From: Bin18 sp965200355
GTDB taxonomy: Bacteria > Desulfobacterota > Binatia > Bin18
Direction: 5' to 3'
DNA length: 64,000 bases
Assembly (NCBI GenBank): GCA_965200355.1
Contig: OZ241351.1
Span: 372,001-436,000 of the forward strand
The translations under genes and the position numbers were made by a program. The notes below the pieces were generated by a model, which worked only from the letters and a program-made list of their open reading frames with translations, was not told the origin of the DNA and did not search any database. Below are positions 50,542 through 58,897 of this stretch, piece after piece. Positions within the stretch are counted from its first letter, which is position 1; each line of letters begins with the position of its first letter.

Positions 50542-51873
50542 ATGTCCAACCCGACCCCCCGTCACGCGGTTTCGTCCCTTGATGCGGACCGCAGCTATCG
50601 ACCCGGCTGGCTGCGCGTCGCCTGGTTCCTGGGCCGGCCGCCGGCTCTCACCCGCCGGCAGTGGCGGGTGCTGGGCCTGGTGGCGGCCGCCTCGTTTTTT
50701 GAGATGTACGACCTGTATCTGTTTACGCTGTCGCTCAAGCAGATACAGGCCGGGCTGGGGATTGCCGAAGACCAGCTTGGCTATCTGGGCTCCCTGGTCC
50801 GTTTTGGGGCGCTGCCGGCCTTTGGGGTCGCCCTGGTCGCCGACCGTATCGGCCGGCGGCGGGTGCTGTTGTTCACCATTCTGGCCTATACCCTGTTCAC
50901 GGGGGCGACCGCTTTTGCCCCGAATGCGCCCACCTTTGTGCTATGTCAGTTCTTCGCCCGGACCTTTGCCGTGGCTGAGTCGCTGCTGGCGGTCGTCGTT
51001 ATTGCCGAGGAATTTGACCCCGAAGTCCGGGGGTGGGGCGTGGGCGCGTTAGCCGCCATCCAGTCTACGGGCGCGGGGCTGGCCGCGCTGCTCTTTGCCC
51101 TGGTCGGACATCTGGAAAATGGCTGGCGGGGTCTGTATCTGGTGGGGCTGGGTCCCCTGTTGCTGCTGGCCTATTGGCGCCGGACGCTGCCGGAAACGGC
51201 GCGCTTCGAAGCGCATCGCCGGCAGCACACCGACACCGTGTTACAACCTCTGGTGAATCTCGTGCGCATGTATCCGGGCCGCCTGCTGGCCGTGACCACG
51301 GTCTTGTTTGTGGTGGCTGTGGCCGAGTCCGCAGCCAATTTTTTCGGTCCCAAATATCTCCAGGATGTCCACGGCTGGACCCCGAGCGGTGTGGGCCTGA
51401 TGACGTTTGGGGCCGGGGCGTTTGCGATTGTGGGCAATACGTTTGCCGGCTGGCTGAGCGACCGCATCGGACGCAAGAAAGTCACGATGGGCTTTCTGGT
51501 CGGCCAGGTGACCTTCACCCTGGCCTACTACAACGTCCCGGCCCTGTTGGTCATTCCCAGTTGGGTCTTGATGATTTTCACCCTGCTCGGCGTCAACGTT
51601 GTGCTGGCCGCATATGGCTCCGAACTCTTCCCCACCTCCTACCGTTCAACCGCCGCCGGAGTGCGGGTGATTATTGCAACCGTGGGGGGCAGTCTCGGGC
51701 TGATGCTCGAATCGGTCTTGTACGGCGTGTATCAGTCGCACTGGCCGGCGATTTCCACCCTGGTCCTGCTCATGCTCTTCACCCCGGTGTTAGTCGGGCT
51801 GGTCTTTCCTGAGACCAGCGGCCGCACGCTCGAAGATATTGCCCCGGAGCGGGGAGGGGGGAGGGGCAAGTAG
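50542..51873 (+). CDS. MFS transporter (sugar/aromatic-acid type)
   Basis: The 443-residue protein has about twelve membrane helices and the MFS loop motif RIGRRRVLL after helix 2 and RIGRKKVTM after helix 8. It starts at ATG 50542; the longer open frame from 50380 overlaps the divergent dioxygenase gene. GSELFPTSYRSTAAGVRV and PETSGRTLED near the end are typical of the sugar-porter/aromatic-acid group. It probably imports the substrate of the dioxygenase; direction and substrate are inferred. Confidence 0.9.
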   Translation: MSNPTPRHAVSSLDADRSYRPGWLRVAWFLGRPPALTRRQWRVLGLVAAASFFEMYDLYLFTLSLKQIQAGLGIAEDQLGYLGSLVRFGALPAFGVALVADRIGRRRVLLFTILAYTLFTGATAFAPNAPTFVLCQFFARTFAVAESLLAVVVIAEEFDPEVRGWGVGALAAIQSTGAGLAALLFALVGHLENGWRGLYLVGLGPLLLLAYWRRTLPETARFEAHRRQHTDTVLQPLVNLVRMYPGRLLAVTTVLFVVAVAESAANFFGPKYLQDVHGWTPSGVGLMTFGAGAFAIVGNTFAGWLSDRIGRKKVTMGFLVGQVTFTLAYYNVPALLVIPSWVLMIFTLLGVNVVLAAYGSELFPTSYRSTAAGVRVIIATVGGSLGLMLESVLYGVYQSHWPAISTLVLLMLFTPVLVGLVFPETSGRTLEDIAPERGGGRGK

Positions 51874-51890
51874 TGAGGGGTGAGGGCGCT

Positions 51891-52718
51891 TCACTGCTCA
51901 GCGTCTCCCGTCAAGGCGTCGGCTTTCTCTTTGACTTGCTTGGCCAGGTCGCGCCGCCCGGTGAGCAGATAGCGCCGAATGGCCTGCGCAAATGCCTGGT
52001 GGGCGGCCTGTTTCTGGCCCTGATAAAAATAGGCTTCCCCCAGACTGGTATAGGCTTCCGCCTTGTCAGGGTTGGCATTGAGCACCGCCTTCAGGGCGGT
52101 GACTGCCTCAGCGTACTGCTTGTGGGCGAGATAACCCTGGCCGAGTGCCAGTTGGGTGTCGATATTCTGCGGGTCGGCTGCGGCCGAGGCGCTATAGGCG
52201 TGCAGGGCGGCGTCGAGGCGGCCTTCTGCTTCGTGGACCCGCCCCAGCTCAAGCTGGGCCACGCTTGAGCTGGGATCAACCCGCACCGCGGCTTGCAGTT
52301 CGCTCCGGGCCGCGCTCAGCCGGCCCTGCTGCCTGGCAATCGTCCCACGGTTGAGGTGGTAGGTCGTCATCGCGCGTTTCGCGCCGGGATGGTTGGCATC
52401 GATATGCAGGGCTTGGCGAAACTTCTGGGCGGCAAACTCCGTATTGCCGAGTTCGTTGGCCAGGGCCCCAATGCGATAATACGCTTCGGCATTATTGGGG
52501 TTTTCTTCGATAGCCTCTTCGTACTCCTTCATCGCCGGGGCAAACAAGGTCCGGCTTTCAAGCTCTTGGGCCGAGGCCATGAAGTTTTTTTTCTCCGTGG
52601 CACAGGCAACCAGGCCGCTCAGCCCACACGCAATCAGGCCGGCCACCACCGGCCAGGGCTTCACAACGTACACCGGCCCGGCTTTTTCGTCTGGTTGGAG
52701 AAGACGTTTCCTCTTCAT
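51891..52718 (-). CDS. TPR-repeat lipoprotein
   Basis: A lipoprotein signal is seen (VVAGLIACGLSGLVACATEKK, lipobox Cys in LVAC), followed by about six tetratricopeptide repeats, for example ESRTLFAPAMKEYEEAIEENPNNAEAYYRIGALA and AQLELGRVHEAEGRLDAALHAYSASAAADPQN. TPR lipoproteins act as scaffolds at the outer membrane or periplasm. The ATG at 52718 gives a normal signal; one at 52739 adds seven residues. It ends 17 bp from the end of the MFS gene, convergently. Confidence 0.88.
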   Translation of the reverse strand: MKRKRLLQPDEKAGPVYVVKPWPVVAGLIACGLSGLVACATEKKNFMASAQELESRTLFAPAMKEYEEAIEENPNNAEAYYRIGALANELGNTEFAAQKFRQALHIDANHPGAKRAMTTYHLNRGTIARQQGRLSAARSELQAAVRVDPSSSVAQLELGRVHEAEGRLDAALHAYSASAAADPQNIDTQLALGQGYLAHKQYAEAVTALKAVLNANPDKAEAYTSLGEAYFYQGQKQAAHQAFAQAIRRYLLTGRRDLAKQVKEKADALTGDAEQ

Positions 52719-52861
52719 ATCCGCTCGGTCCGTCCTCATGCTGAGCGCATCCTAGGCGTTGAAACCGGCGGAAGCAATCGAGGTTGCTCCCGGTCCTGCT
52801 TTCGACATGGCTGACAGGACTTGCCAGCAACAGTATCCGTCTATATCCGTTTGGGTCACGT

Positions 52862-54061
52862 ATGGTGCAGACCGCTGTCATCTCAACCGGAGGAGGCGAT
52901 GCCCCGTCTCCACTGACTCGCTTTGGCGGGCTCTCATTGCTGAAACGCGCCCTGCTGACCGCCCAGCGCGCGGGCGCGCGAGCCTGCTACGTATTGGTCC
53001 AGCATGAAGAGGCCGGCCGCCTGCAAAATGCGCTGGCGCATGACTCGCGGCTGACCGCAGACGTGGTATGGGTCACACCCCAGGGTCCGCTACCGGAACA
53101 TCTCTCTTCCGACGTGGGGCACTGTCTGGTTTTCTCGTGCGATACGGTGTTCCGCCCGGTCCTGATTCAGGACGGAGAGAAAGAAGGCCAGGACGGCTGG
53201 CAGGTCCACGCTGACGCCAATCATGCCAGTCTGGCGGTTGTCCCTGCTTCGCAGCTCCCTGCGCTGTTGGCGGCCTGGACCCGACAGGGCAGCCTGCCGC
53301 CAGAGCATACCGAACAGCTTCCGGTACGGTCTCCCGGTCAGCATTTCTTGTATCGTCTGACCCGACAGGACGACCGGGGCGCGGTTGAGCGGGCCTTTCT
53401 CCTCACCCTGGAGAACCCGCGTGACGGTCTGGTTGATACCTATCTCAACCGCAGATACTCCCGGCGGCTGACCCGTCTTTTCCTCCGCACCCCGCTGACG
53501 CCCAATCAGATTACCATTCTCTCATTTCTGACCGGACTGCTGGGCGCGAGCTGTTTTCTGTTTGGCAGTTATGGCGGGTCGGTACTGGGGGCGCTCTTGC
53601 TTCAGTTCTCGACCGTCCTTGACTGCGTAGATGGTGAGGTGGCGCGCGTCAAAATGCTGGAATCGCCGCTGGGAGAGTGGCTCGACATCAGCCTGGATAC
53701 GGTGGTCCATATTGCGATCTTTCTCGGGGTCGGGGTGGCGGTCGGGAAACAGGACGGCCTGGCTGCGGCCCCGTTGCTCGGCGGCCTGCTGGCCGCGGCG
53801 GCGTTGATTTCCTTTCCATTGGTGACCCGTGCCGAGAAAACCGAGGACGCCGGGCGCAGGCGTGGTGGCTGGGAAGATATCTGGATCGAAAAAATGGTCG
53901 GCAGGTTGACCAGTCGCGACTATTCTCTGCTCGTCCTGCTGTGTGCCCTGGTCGACAAACTGGCCTGGTTTCTGTGGACCGCGGCTCTGGCTGCGCAGGT
54001 GTTCTGGATCGTGCTGCTCAGTCTGCTGTGGAAGGCCGGCCGCCTGCGGCGGGCGGCTTGA
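52862..54061 (+). CDS. CDP-alcohol phosphatidyltransferase with an N-terminal nucleotidyltransferase-like domain
   Basis: Residues about 190-399 carry the CDP-alcohol phosphotransferase motif (DCVDGEVARVKMLESPLGEWLDISLD, that is DGx2AR, G and two Asp-containing steps) and several membrane helices. Residues 1-170 look like a GT-A nucleotidyltransferase (LTRFGGLSLLKRALLTAQRAGARACYVL) but lack the glycine-rich GLGTRL loop and start MVQTAVISTGGG. The layout recalls bifunctional inositol-phosphate cytidylyltransferase/di-myo-inositol phosphate synthases. The head group made cannot be told. Confidence 0.8.
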   Translation: MVQTAVISTGGGDAPSPLTRFGGLSLLKRALLTAQRAGARACYVLVQHEEAGRLQNALAHDSRLTADVVWVTPQGPLPEHLSSDVGHCLVFSCDTVFRPVLIQDGEKEGQDGWQVHADANHASLAVVPASQLPALLAAWTRQGSLPPEHTEQLPVRSPGQHFLYRLTRQDDRGAVERAFLLTLENPRDGLVDTYLNRRYSRRLTRLFLRTPLTPNQITILSFLTGLLGASCFLFGSYGGSVLGALLLQFSTVLDCVDGEVARVKMLESPLGEWLDISLDTVVHIAIFLGVGVAVGKQDGLAAAPLLGGLLAAAALISFPLVTRAEKTEDAGRRRGGWEDIWIEKMVGRLTSRDYSLLVLLCALVDKLAWFLWTAALAAQVFWIVLLSLLWKAGRLRRAA

Positions 54062-54071
54062 AAGACCTCAC

Positions 54072-54338
54072 TGCCCCAGCTGGGAGACCTATGAGCGCTT
54101 GGTCTCAGACTGTCAGGACAGTCACGTCGCTCACCTGAGCTATGACCGGGGAGTCCTCGAAATCATGCTCCTGTCTTTCAAGCATGAAACAATCAATCGA
54201 ACCCTTGCCTACCTCGTTTCCCTGGTTGCCGAAGAGTTGCAGATTGACACGGTTCATGCCGGCTCGACAACATTCAAACGCCAGGATACTGCTCAAGGGT
54301 TTGAGCCGGATTCCTGCTTTTATATTCAGCATGAAGGA
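54072..54338 (+). pseudogene. Uma2-family nuclease fragment
   Basis: The plus-strand frame directly after the phosphatidyltransferase reads SWETYERLVSDCQDSHVAHLSYDRGVLEIML and then GFEPDSCFYIQHEG, the N-terminal part of Uma2 (DUF820) endonuclease-like proteins common in cyanobacteria and mobile DNA. No start codon opens this frame, and after QHEG the reading departs from the family where the rest of the domain (with DLVIEID-like residues) should follow. It is therefore a truncated remnant. Confidence 0.65.
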
Positions 54339-54383
54339 CTCATCAATGGCCTCTCTGACCGAGCCCGTAATGACAGAATTTGG

Positions 54384-54473
54384 ATCGGACACCCACTCTC
54401 CAGCTTCCAGTTCTTTAGCCAACTGTCGTTCTTCTTCGTCCAGCGGCTCTTCGTGGATATATTCGTTGGACAT
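54384..54473 (-). pseudogene. N-terminal fragment of a CopG-like antitoxin
   Basis: Reading leftwards from the ATG at 54473, the first 30 residues (MSNEYIHEEPLDEEERQL, ending GEWVSD) match the start of small CopG/BrnA-type antitoxins. The frame stays open to 54105, but residues after 30 do not look like the family and the rest is antisense to the Uma2 remnant. Two truncated accessory genes thus meet tail to tail at about 54340-54384, which points to a deletion or rearrangement. Confidence 0.45.
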
Positions 54474-54502
54474 GGAGTTTCATTGCCTATAGAGACCGGG
54501 AC

Positions 54503-55690
54503 TCAGGCAATCGTGCCGGCCTCGCGCAACTCGGCCAGGGTGTCCGCAGACAAGCCCAGTTCGGTCAGAATCGCGTCGGTCTGCTCGCCCAGCAGGGGGG
54601 CCGGCTGACGCAGGAGTTCCGAGGGCGTGCACTCAAACCGCGCGGCCGGCCGGGCCTGGCGCATATGACCGGCGTGCGGATGGTCGGATTCAACAATCAG
54701 ATTGTTGGCCGCCACCTGCGGATCAGTCAAGACATCGGTCTTGCGGTTGACCGGCGCGCACGGCACCTGCTCGGCATCCAGGCGTGCCAGCCACTCGGCC
54801 GAGCTTTTTTCTTTCAAGACCTCGGCCGTCATAGCCAACCGGACATTGGCATGTCTGACCCGCCCGGCCGGCGTGCTGAAGCGGGCGTCTTCCAGCCACT
54901 CGGGCCGCTCTAGGGCGCGCGTCATGCCCTGCCATTCCTTGTCCGAGACCACACCCGTGGTGATATAGCCGTCTGCGGTTTCAAAGACCATGTCCCGCGT
55001 GTCCGCCGGTCGGCCCGGGCCGATGTCCGAGCCTATGAAGGTGTGCTGTATCATGCCCTCATGCCACAAAAATGAGACCACCGCGTCCAGCATGGCCAGC
55101 CGGACGTGCTGGCCCTCCCCAGTCCGTTCCCGGGCCAGGAGAGCGGCGGTAATGGCCTGGGCGGTGGTCATGGCCGTGAGTTTGTCGGGAATGGCGAGCC
55201 GCATCATGCGCGGCCGGCCCGTGACCGGGTCGGCTTGAATATCGGCCAGACCGGACAGTGCCTGGATGACCGGATCGTATACGCGCTTGCCGACATACGG
55301 CCCCTTTTCGCCAAAGCCACTGATAGAGACATAGATCAGGTCTGGTTTCACCGCGCGCAGGACATCCGCACCAATTCCCATGCGCTCGGCTACGCCCGGC
55401 CGAAAATTCTGGACAAACACATCGGCACCGGCGACGAGGGCTTTGAGCAGACTAATGCCTTTTTCGTCTTTCAGATTCAGGACCACCGAGCGTTTATTCC
55501 GATTCAGCGTGGAAAAAAACGGGGAGATGGGCCGCGCCTTGCCCCCCATGGCCCGGATCAGGTCGCCCGTTCCCGGCGGTTCGACCTTGATGACATCCGC
55601 TCCCTGGTCGCCCAGCATCATGGTGGCCATAGGGCCTGACAACATCTGGGTGACATCGATAACGCGATAACCAGCTAACGGTCCTGACAT
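54503..55690 (-). CDS. CaiB/BaiF-family CoA-transferase
   Basis: A 395-residue family III CoA-transferase. Marks: GYRVIDVTQMLSGPMATMMLGDQGADVIKVEPP with the CoA-binding start, VLNLKDEKGISLLKALVAGADVFVQNFRPGV, and the catalytic Asp region in IPDKLTAMTTAQAITAALLARERTGEGQHVRLAMLDAV. It moves CoA between a carboxylic acid and an acyl-CoA, as in carnitine or aromatic-acid degradation. The first 16 bp overlap the end of the membrane gene upstream of it. Confidence 0.92.
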   Translation of the reverse strand: MSGPLAGYRVIDVTQMLSGPMATMMLGDQGADVIKVEPPGTGDLIRAMGGKARPISPFFSTLNRNKRSVVLNLKDEKGISLLKALVAGADVFVQNFRPGVAERMGIGADVLRAVKPDLIYVSISGFGEKGPYVGKRVYDPVIQALSGLADIQADPVTGRPRMMRLAIPDKLTAMTTAQAITAALLARERTGEGQHVRLAMLDAVVSFLWHEGMIQHTFIGSDIGPGRPADTRDMVFETADGYITTGVVSDKEWQGMTRALERPEWLEDARFSTPAGRVRHANVRLAMTAEVLKEKSSAEWLARLDAEQVPCAPVNRKTDVLTDPQVAANNLIVESDHPHAGHMRQARPAARFECTPSELLRQPAPLLGEQTDAILTELGLSADTLAELREAGTIA

Positions 55691-56265
55691 GAGTCGTCTC
55701 CTCGATATGGTGAGAATTTCCAGTTCTGGTTTTGCCCGAAGCCGGACGGCTCCTCCGGTGTATACCCCGGCACCTCGGGCGAATACGAAAAGTCATCGGA
55801 CGTAAAGGCCCGGAGGGCAAACACCACGACGGTGATTAACCCCCACAGCAGGCCGACGACCACGCCGGCATCGACAATGCCGCGCCACGGCTGCGCCAGA
55901 TAGGGGATGACCAGGACAAAGGCGACGATCATGGCGGTGAGCACGAAAACGAAAATTTGTCGAGGCCGGTGAATGGAGAAATAGCCCATGCAAAAGACCG
56001 GCGCTAACACGGCACACAGCGGGCTCGGGTGGGCGGCCAGATATTTTGCGCGAGCCGCAACCCGCGGGGCAAAGCCGCACTGAAAGCCGTAATAGCCCTC
56101 CGAGTAGGCCATCCAGCCGACGTTCAGGCCGAGCGCCAACCAGTGATACCAGGAAAATTCATAATCAAAGGCGTCCAGCGTGATAACAGAGAGCCGGGCG
56201 ACGGAATAGACCAGTAAAAGGACAACCCCACTAATTCCCCACACCGCCCCGAGCCGCCCTAACAT
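55675..56265 (-). CDS. Multi-pass membrane protein, hypothetical
   Basis: The 196-residue translation has about five membrane helices (for example VWGISGVVLLLVYSVARL, IFVFVLTAMIVAFVLVIPYL, VVVGLLWGLITVVVFALRAF) and a soluble C-terminal tail with YSPEVPGYTPEEP. The second segment GWMAYSEGYYGFQCGFAPRVAARAKYL is a conserved-looking cytoplasmic loop. I do not recognise the family. It overlaps the CoA-transferase gene by 16 bp, so the two are probably one transcript. Confidence 0.7.
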   Translation of the reverse strand: MLGRLGAVWGISGVVLLLVYSVARLSVITLDAFDYEFSWYHWLALGLNVGWMAYSEGYYGFQCGFAPRVAARAKYLAAHPSPLCAVLAPVFCMGYFSIHRPRQIFVFVLTAMIVAFVLVIPYLAQPWRGIVDAGVVVGLLWGLITVVVFALRAFTSDDFSYSPEVPGYTPEEPSGFGQNQNWKFSPYRGDDSCQDR

Positions 56266-56297
56266 GGAAGTCCTAGCATAGAATCGGTTTCTACCTT

Positions 56298-56335
56298 CTC
56301 GTGGAAAACAATCGGACTCGTGGAAAACAATCGGA
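56298..56335. repeat. Perfect 19-bp tandem direct repeat
   Basis: The unit CTCGTGGAAAACAATCGGA occurs at 56298-56316 and again at 56317-56335 in the gap between two minus-strand membrane-protein genes. It may be a small slippage duplication or a pair of regulator sites in the upstream region of the membrane gene at 55675-56265. Confidence 0.8.
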
Positions 56336-56379
56336 GCATGATGGCTTGCCGTCTGGAACGGGTCAAGAGGAGGGACCGG

Positions 56380-57093
56380 CTAGAGCGCAAACCACAGCGT
56401 CTCGGGGAGAAACCGGTCGGCGATATTGAGGTAGGTCTGTTTGTCCGTGACCCAATCCAGGAAAGGCTGGGCACTTGGGGTTGAAAGGAACGTGAGCAGC
56501 ACCGCCGTCGCCATCAGCAGCGAGGTCCGCGCGTTGTGAAAATCGGCGATTTTGAGCGCGGTCCCGAATGAGCTTTTGAGGCGTGAGTTCAACAGGTCCA
56601 CGCTGAAAAGTTCGTCGAGCAGCAAATGGACGATATAGCCAAAAAAGAGAAAGAAACCGATGGACCAGGCAAACATCTCACTCAGGTCAAACAGATAGTA
56701 ACTCAGGCTGGTGGCCAGGAACCAGAAAAAGAGGGCCGCCAGCAGCGAATGAAAAATGCCGCGATGGACCGTCAGCTTAGAAAAAACGCCCAGGGCAAGA
56801 TAGCGGACCGCGCCATACGCGACCCCCCAGGCGATCCAGAGTTCGACAATTGAGGCGGTGGCGGCTCGGTTGAACGCGGTCAGAAAGGCAAACACAATGG
56901 CCAGGGCGGTAAAGATCAGCTTGGTCGGGCTGGAGTGGTCAAGGTCGATGTCTGGCAACAGCCCGCCGACCGTCCCGACCACAGACAGGGCGACAACTTC
57001 GTGCGGGCTGCTCATCCCCGCCCCCAAACAGACCGTGGCCAGGAGCCCGCTCCCTACCGCGGCAACGCCAAGATGCGTTTTGAAATTGGCCAT
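56380..57093 (-). CDS. YdjM-type membrane metal-dependent hydrolase-like protein
   Basis: A 237-residue protein with the YdjM/DUF457 signatures: MANFKTHLGVAAVGSG at the start (His), GGLLPDIDLDHSSPTK, HRGIFHSLLAALFF, and GYIVHLLLDELFSVD, together a set of His and Asp residues that could bind metal at the membrane surface. About five hydrophobic helices are present. In E. coli YdjM is SOS-regulated; the role is not established. It lies between the FUN14 gene and the direct repeat. Confidence 0.85.
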   Translation of the reverse strand: MANFKTHLGVAAVGSGLLATVCLGAGMSSPHEVVALSVVGTVGGLLPDIDLDHSSPTKLIFTALAIVFAFLTAFNRAATASIVELWIAWGVAYGAVRYLALGVFSKLTVHRGIFHSLLAALFFWFLATSLSYYLFDLSEMFAWSIGFFLFFGYIVHLLLDELFSVDLLNSRLKSSFGTALKIADFHNARTSLLMATAVLLTFLSTPSAQPFLDWVTDKQTYLNIADRFLPETLWFAL

Positions 57094-57124
57094 TGATCCT
57101 AAGGGGGATACGCCCCCCAGCCCC

Positions 57125-57754
57125 CTAGCGTCGCGTCAAACCCGTGAGAATTCCTATCGCCGCCATACCAGACGAAGAGAGATTGTGGGTAATAAAATCC
57201 CGAAAGTGTTCTGCCCGAGGCAACACCCAGCTCAGGACCGATTGATAACTCGTCTCGATATTCTGCCAGTCGAGATACAGCACGCCAAGATATTGCAACC
57301 CAAACAGAGCCAGCAGGACCAGACCGGCCAGAAAGGCCGTCGTCCGCAGAAAGATCAGCAGCACATAGCCAATGCTGAAGCCGACCACAAAACTGAAGCC
57401 GAGTTTCGTGAGCAAAGGCGACCAGTCCCCTAGCCGCCTCGCCCAGTCCGGTGACAAAGGCTCCTCAGTCGTCTCCGCCAGCATATCGAAGGCCGGGTCA
57501 AAGGCCGGAGCCGGGTCAGACAGAAAAGCCGGGGGGTCCGGCAGCGGACCGTCGTCCGAGGCAGAGAGATTGCCCACGGTCCGCGTTTCCCGCGGACCCA
57601 CCGGCGCTTGAGGGTGCAGGGCCATGCCGACCACGCCCATCAGCAGGGCGAGGCTGACCACAATAATTTTCCAACCCGGGAGACGCCGCCGGCATTCGGC
57701 CGGCGCTGCTTCGGGCGCAGTGCTCTCTTCACGATCTTCGGTGGCCTGACGCAT
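57125..57754 (-). CDS. FUN14-family membrane protein
   Basis: The C-terminal half (LTKLGFSFVVGFSIGYVLLIFLRTTAFLAGLVLLALFGLQYLGVLYLDW ... SSSGMAAIGILTGL) matches the FUN14 fold, a three-helix membrane protein best known from eukaryotic mitophagy receptors but frequent in bacteria with unknown role. The N-terminal half is a single helix (GWKIIVVSLALLMGVVGMAL) with a polar linker rich in acidic residues. Its ribosome-facing start and downstream neighbour suggest a small envelope operon with the YdjM-like gene. Confidence 0.85.
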   Translation of the reverse strand: MRQATEDREESTAPEAAPAECRRRLPGWKIIVVSLALLMGVVGMALHPQAPVGPRETRTVGNLSASDDGPLPDPPAFLSDPAPAFDPAFDMLAETTEEPLSPDWARRLGDWSPLLTKLGFSFVVGFSIGYVLLIFLRTTAFLAGLVLLALFGLQYLGVLYLDWQNIETSYQSVLSWVLPRAEHFRDFITHNLSSSGMAAIGILTGLTRR

Positions 57755-57790
57755 AGATAAAAATCATTATACCGGTTTTCGAGCGGTTTC

Positions 57791-58861
57791 TCATCTTTTC
57801 AAAGCAGCCGATGAAGTGGTAGGACGCAAAGAGCCGCGGCGTGCGTGCAATCGGCCAATGACCCCCTCCAGGAGGGTGGCGTACTCGGTCGCGGCCGGGT
57901 AGCCGGGCGCGCGGTCCAGCCCGCGTTCCTGCTTGGACATTTCAAAATTATACACGCGCAACAACCACAACAGTTCGTACCAGGCAAAGGTCTCCGACTC
58001 CACGACCTCGGGGCCGCGCCGGCCATAGCCCGAGACAAACGCCCGGAAGAGGGCGGGGTTGTGGCCGAGTTGCCCCTGACCGTCTTTTGCGGTCCAGTAT
58101 TTCATCTTCACAAAATCGAGCGGAGCCACATCCACGACCGCATTGTCCCAGTCAATAATCCCAGCGAGTCGTCCGTCTCGGACAAGGATATTACCCGCTG
58201 AGAAATCATTATGGATCAGGCAGGGGGAGAACGGCAGGGTGGCCGGCACGGAGACACGCTCCACCCTCTGCAAGAGCGTTGGGCTGAGGCGGCTCCGCGC
58301 TTCGGCACGCTCCTTGGTCAGCGCGGCCCGAAAGCGCTCCCCCCAGACCTGCGGAGCGTGGCCTATGGCAAAAAAATCAGCGTAGAAGGCCGCGAACCGT
58401 ACCCGGTGCAGGCCGGCCAGGGCGTGGCCGGCGGCCCGGTATACTTGTTCGTCCGGGTCATCCCACAGAGGCTGGCCTTCGATCCACTCATACACGAAAT
58501 ACGGTTGCGGCAGGATGTGTCGGCTCCAGTCAAAAGCCAGTCTGGTAGGCTCGATACCAGAACTCTTGCGGCCAGTCCCACGCTGCGCCTCCCGCAGTTG
58601 GCTCAGCGCCCGCGCCTTTTCCGCGTCGTCCGCCCCGGCATGAGCCGGGTCCAGCAGCCAACTGATGAAAACCTCTTTCATCAGGTCCGGCTCATAGCGA
58701 TAGACCTGTTCCTGGCTCCGAATACGCAGGCCATACATCCGTCCGTTGGCTGCAACCTGAAGGATGGTATTGATATTGCCGGCCAGCGTCTGGCACACAC
58801 GCGGGGCCGGGTCCCCGGTCAGCGGGGTGAATATCTGCCGCAGCTGCCGTGCGGTAATCAT
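57791..58861 (-). CDS. Phosphotransferase family protein (aminoglycoside/choline kinase-like)
   Basis: A 356-residue protein of the APH/ChoK fold: LAGNINTILQVAANGRMYGLRIR (nucleotide-binding start), the catalytic loop CLIHNDFSAGNILVRDGR, and the metal-binding IIDWDNAVVDVAPLDFVKMKYW. These proteins phosphorylate hydroxyl groups of small molecules, sometimes antibiotics. It differs from the homoserine-kinase-like gene at 2086-3123 by having HND in place of HGD. No resistance context is seen, so the substrate is unknown. Confidence 0.88.
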   Translation of the reverse strand: MITARQLRQIFTPLTGDPAPRVCQTLAGNINTILQVAANGRMYGLRIRSQEQVYRYEPDLMKEVFISWLLDPAHAGADDAEKARALSQLREAQRGTGRKSSGIEPTRLAFDWSRHILPQPYFVYEWIEGQPLWDDPDEQVYRAAGHALAGLHRVRFAAFYADFFAIGHAPQVWGERFRAALTKERAEARSRLSPTLLQRVERVSVPATLPFSPCLIHNDFSAGNILVRDGRLAGIIDWDNAVVDVAPLDFVKMKYWTAKDGQGQLGHNPALFRAFVSGYGRRGPEVVESETFAWYELLWLLRVYNFEMSKQERGLDRAPGYPAATEYATLLEGVIGRLHARRGSLRPTTSSAALKR

Positions 58862-58897
58862 GCCAGCCGAGACCGTTCGACCCGGCCCAGGACCGGC

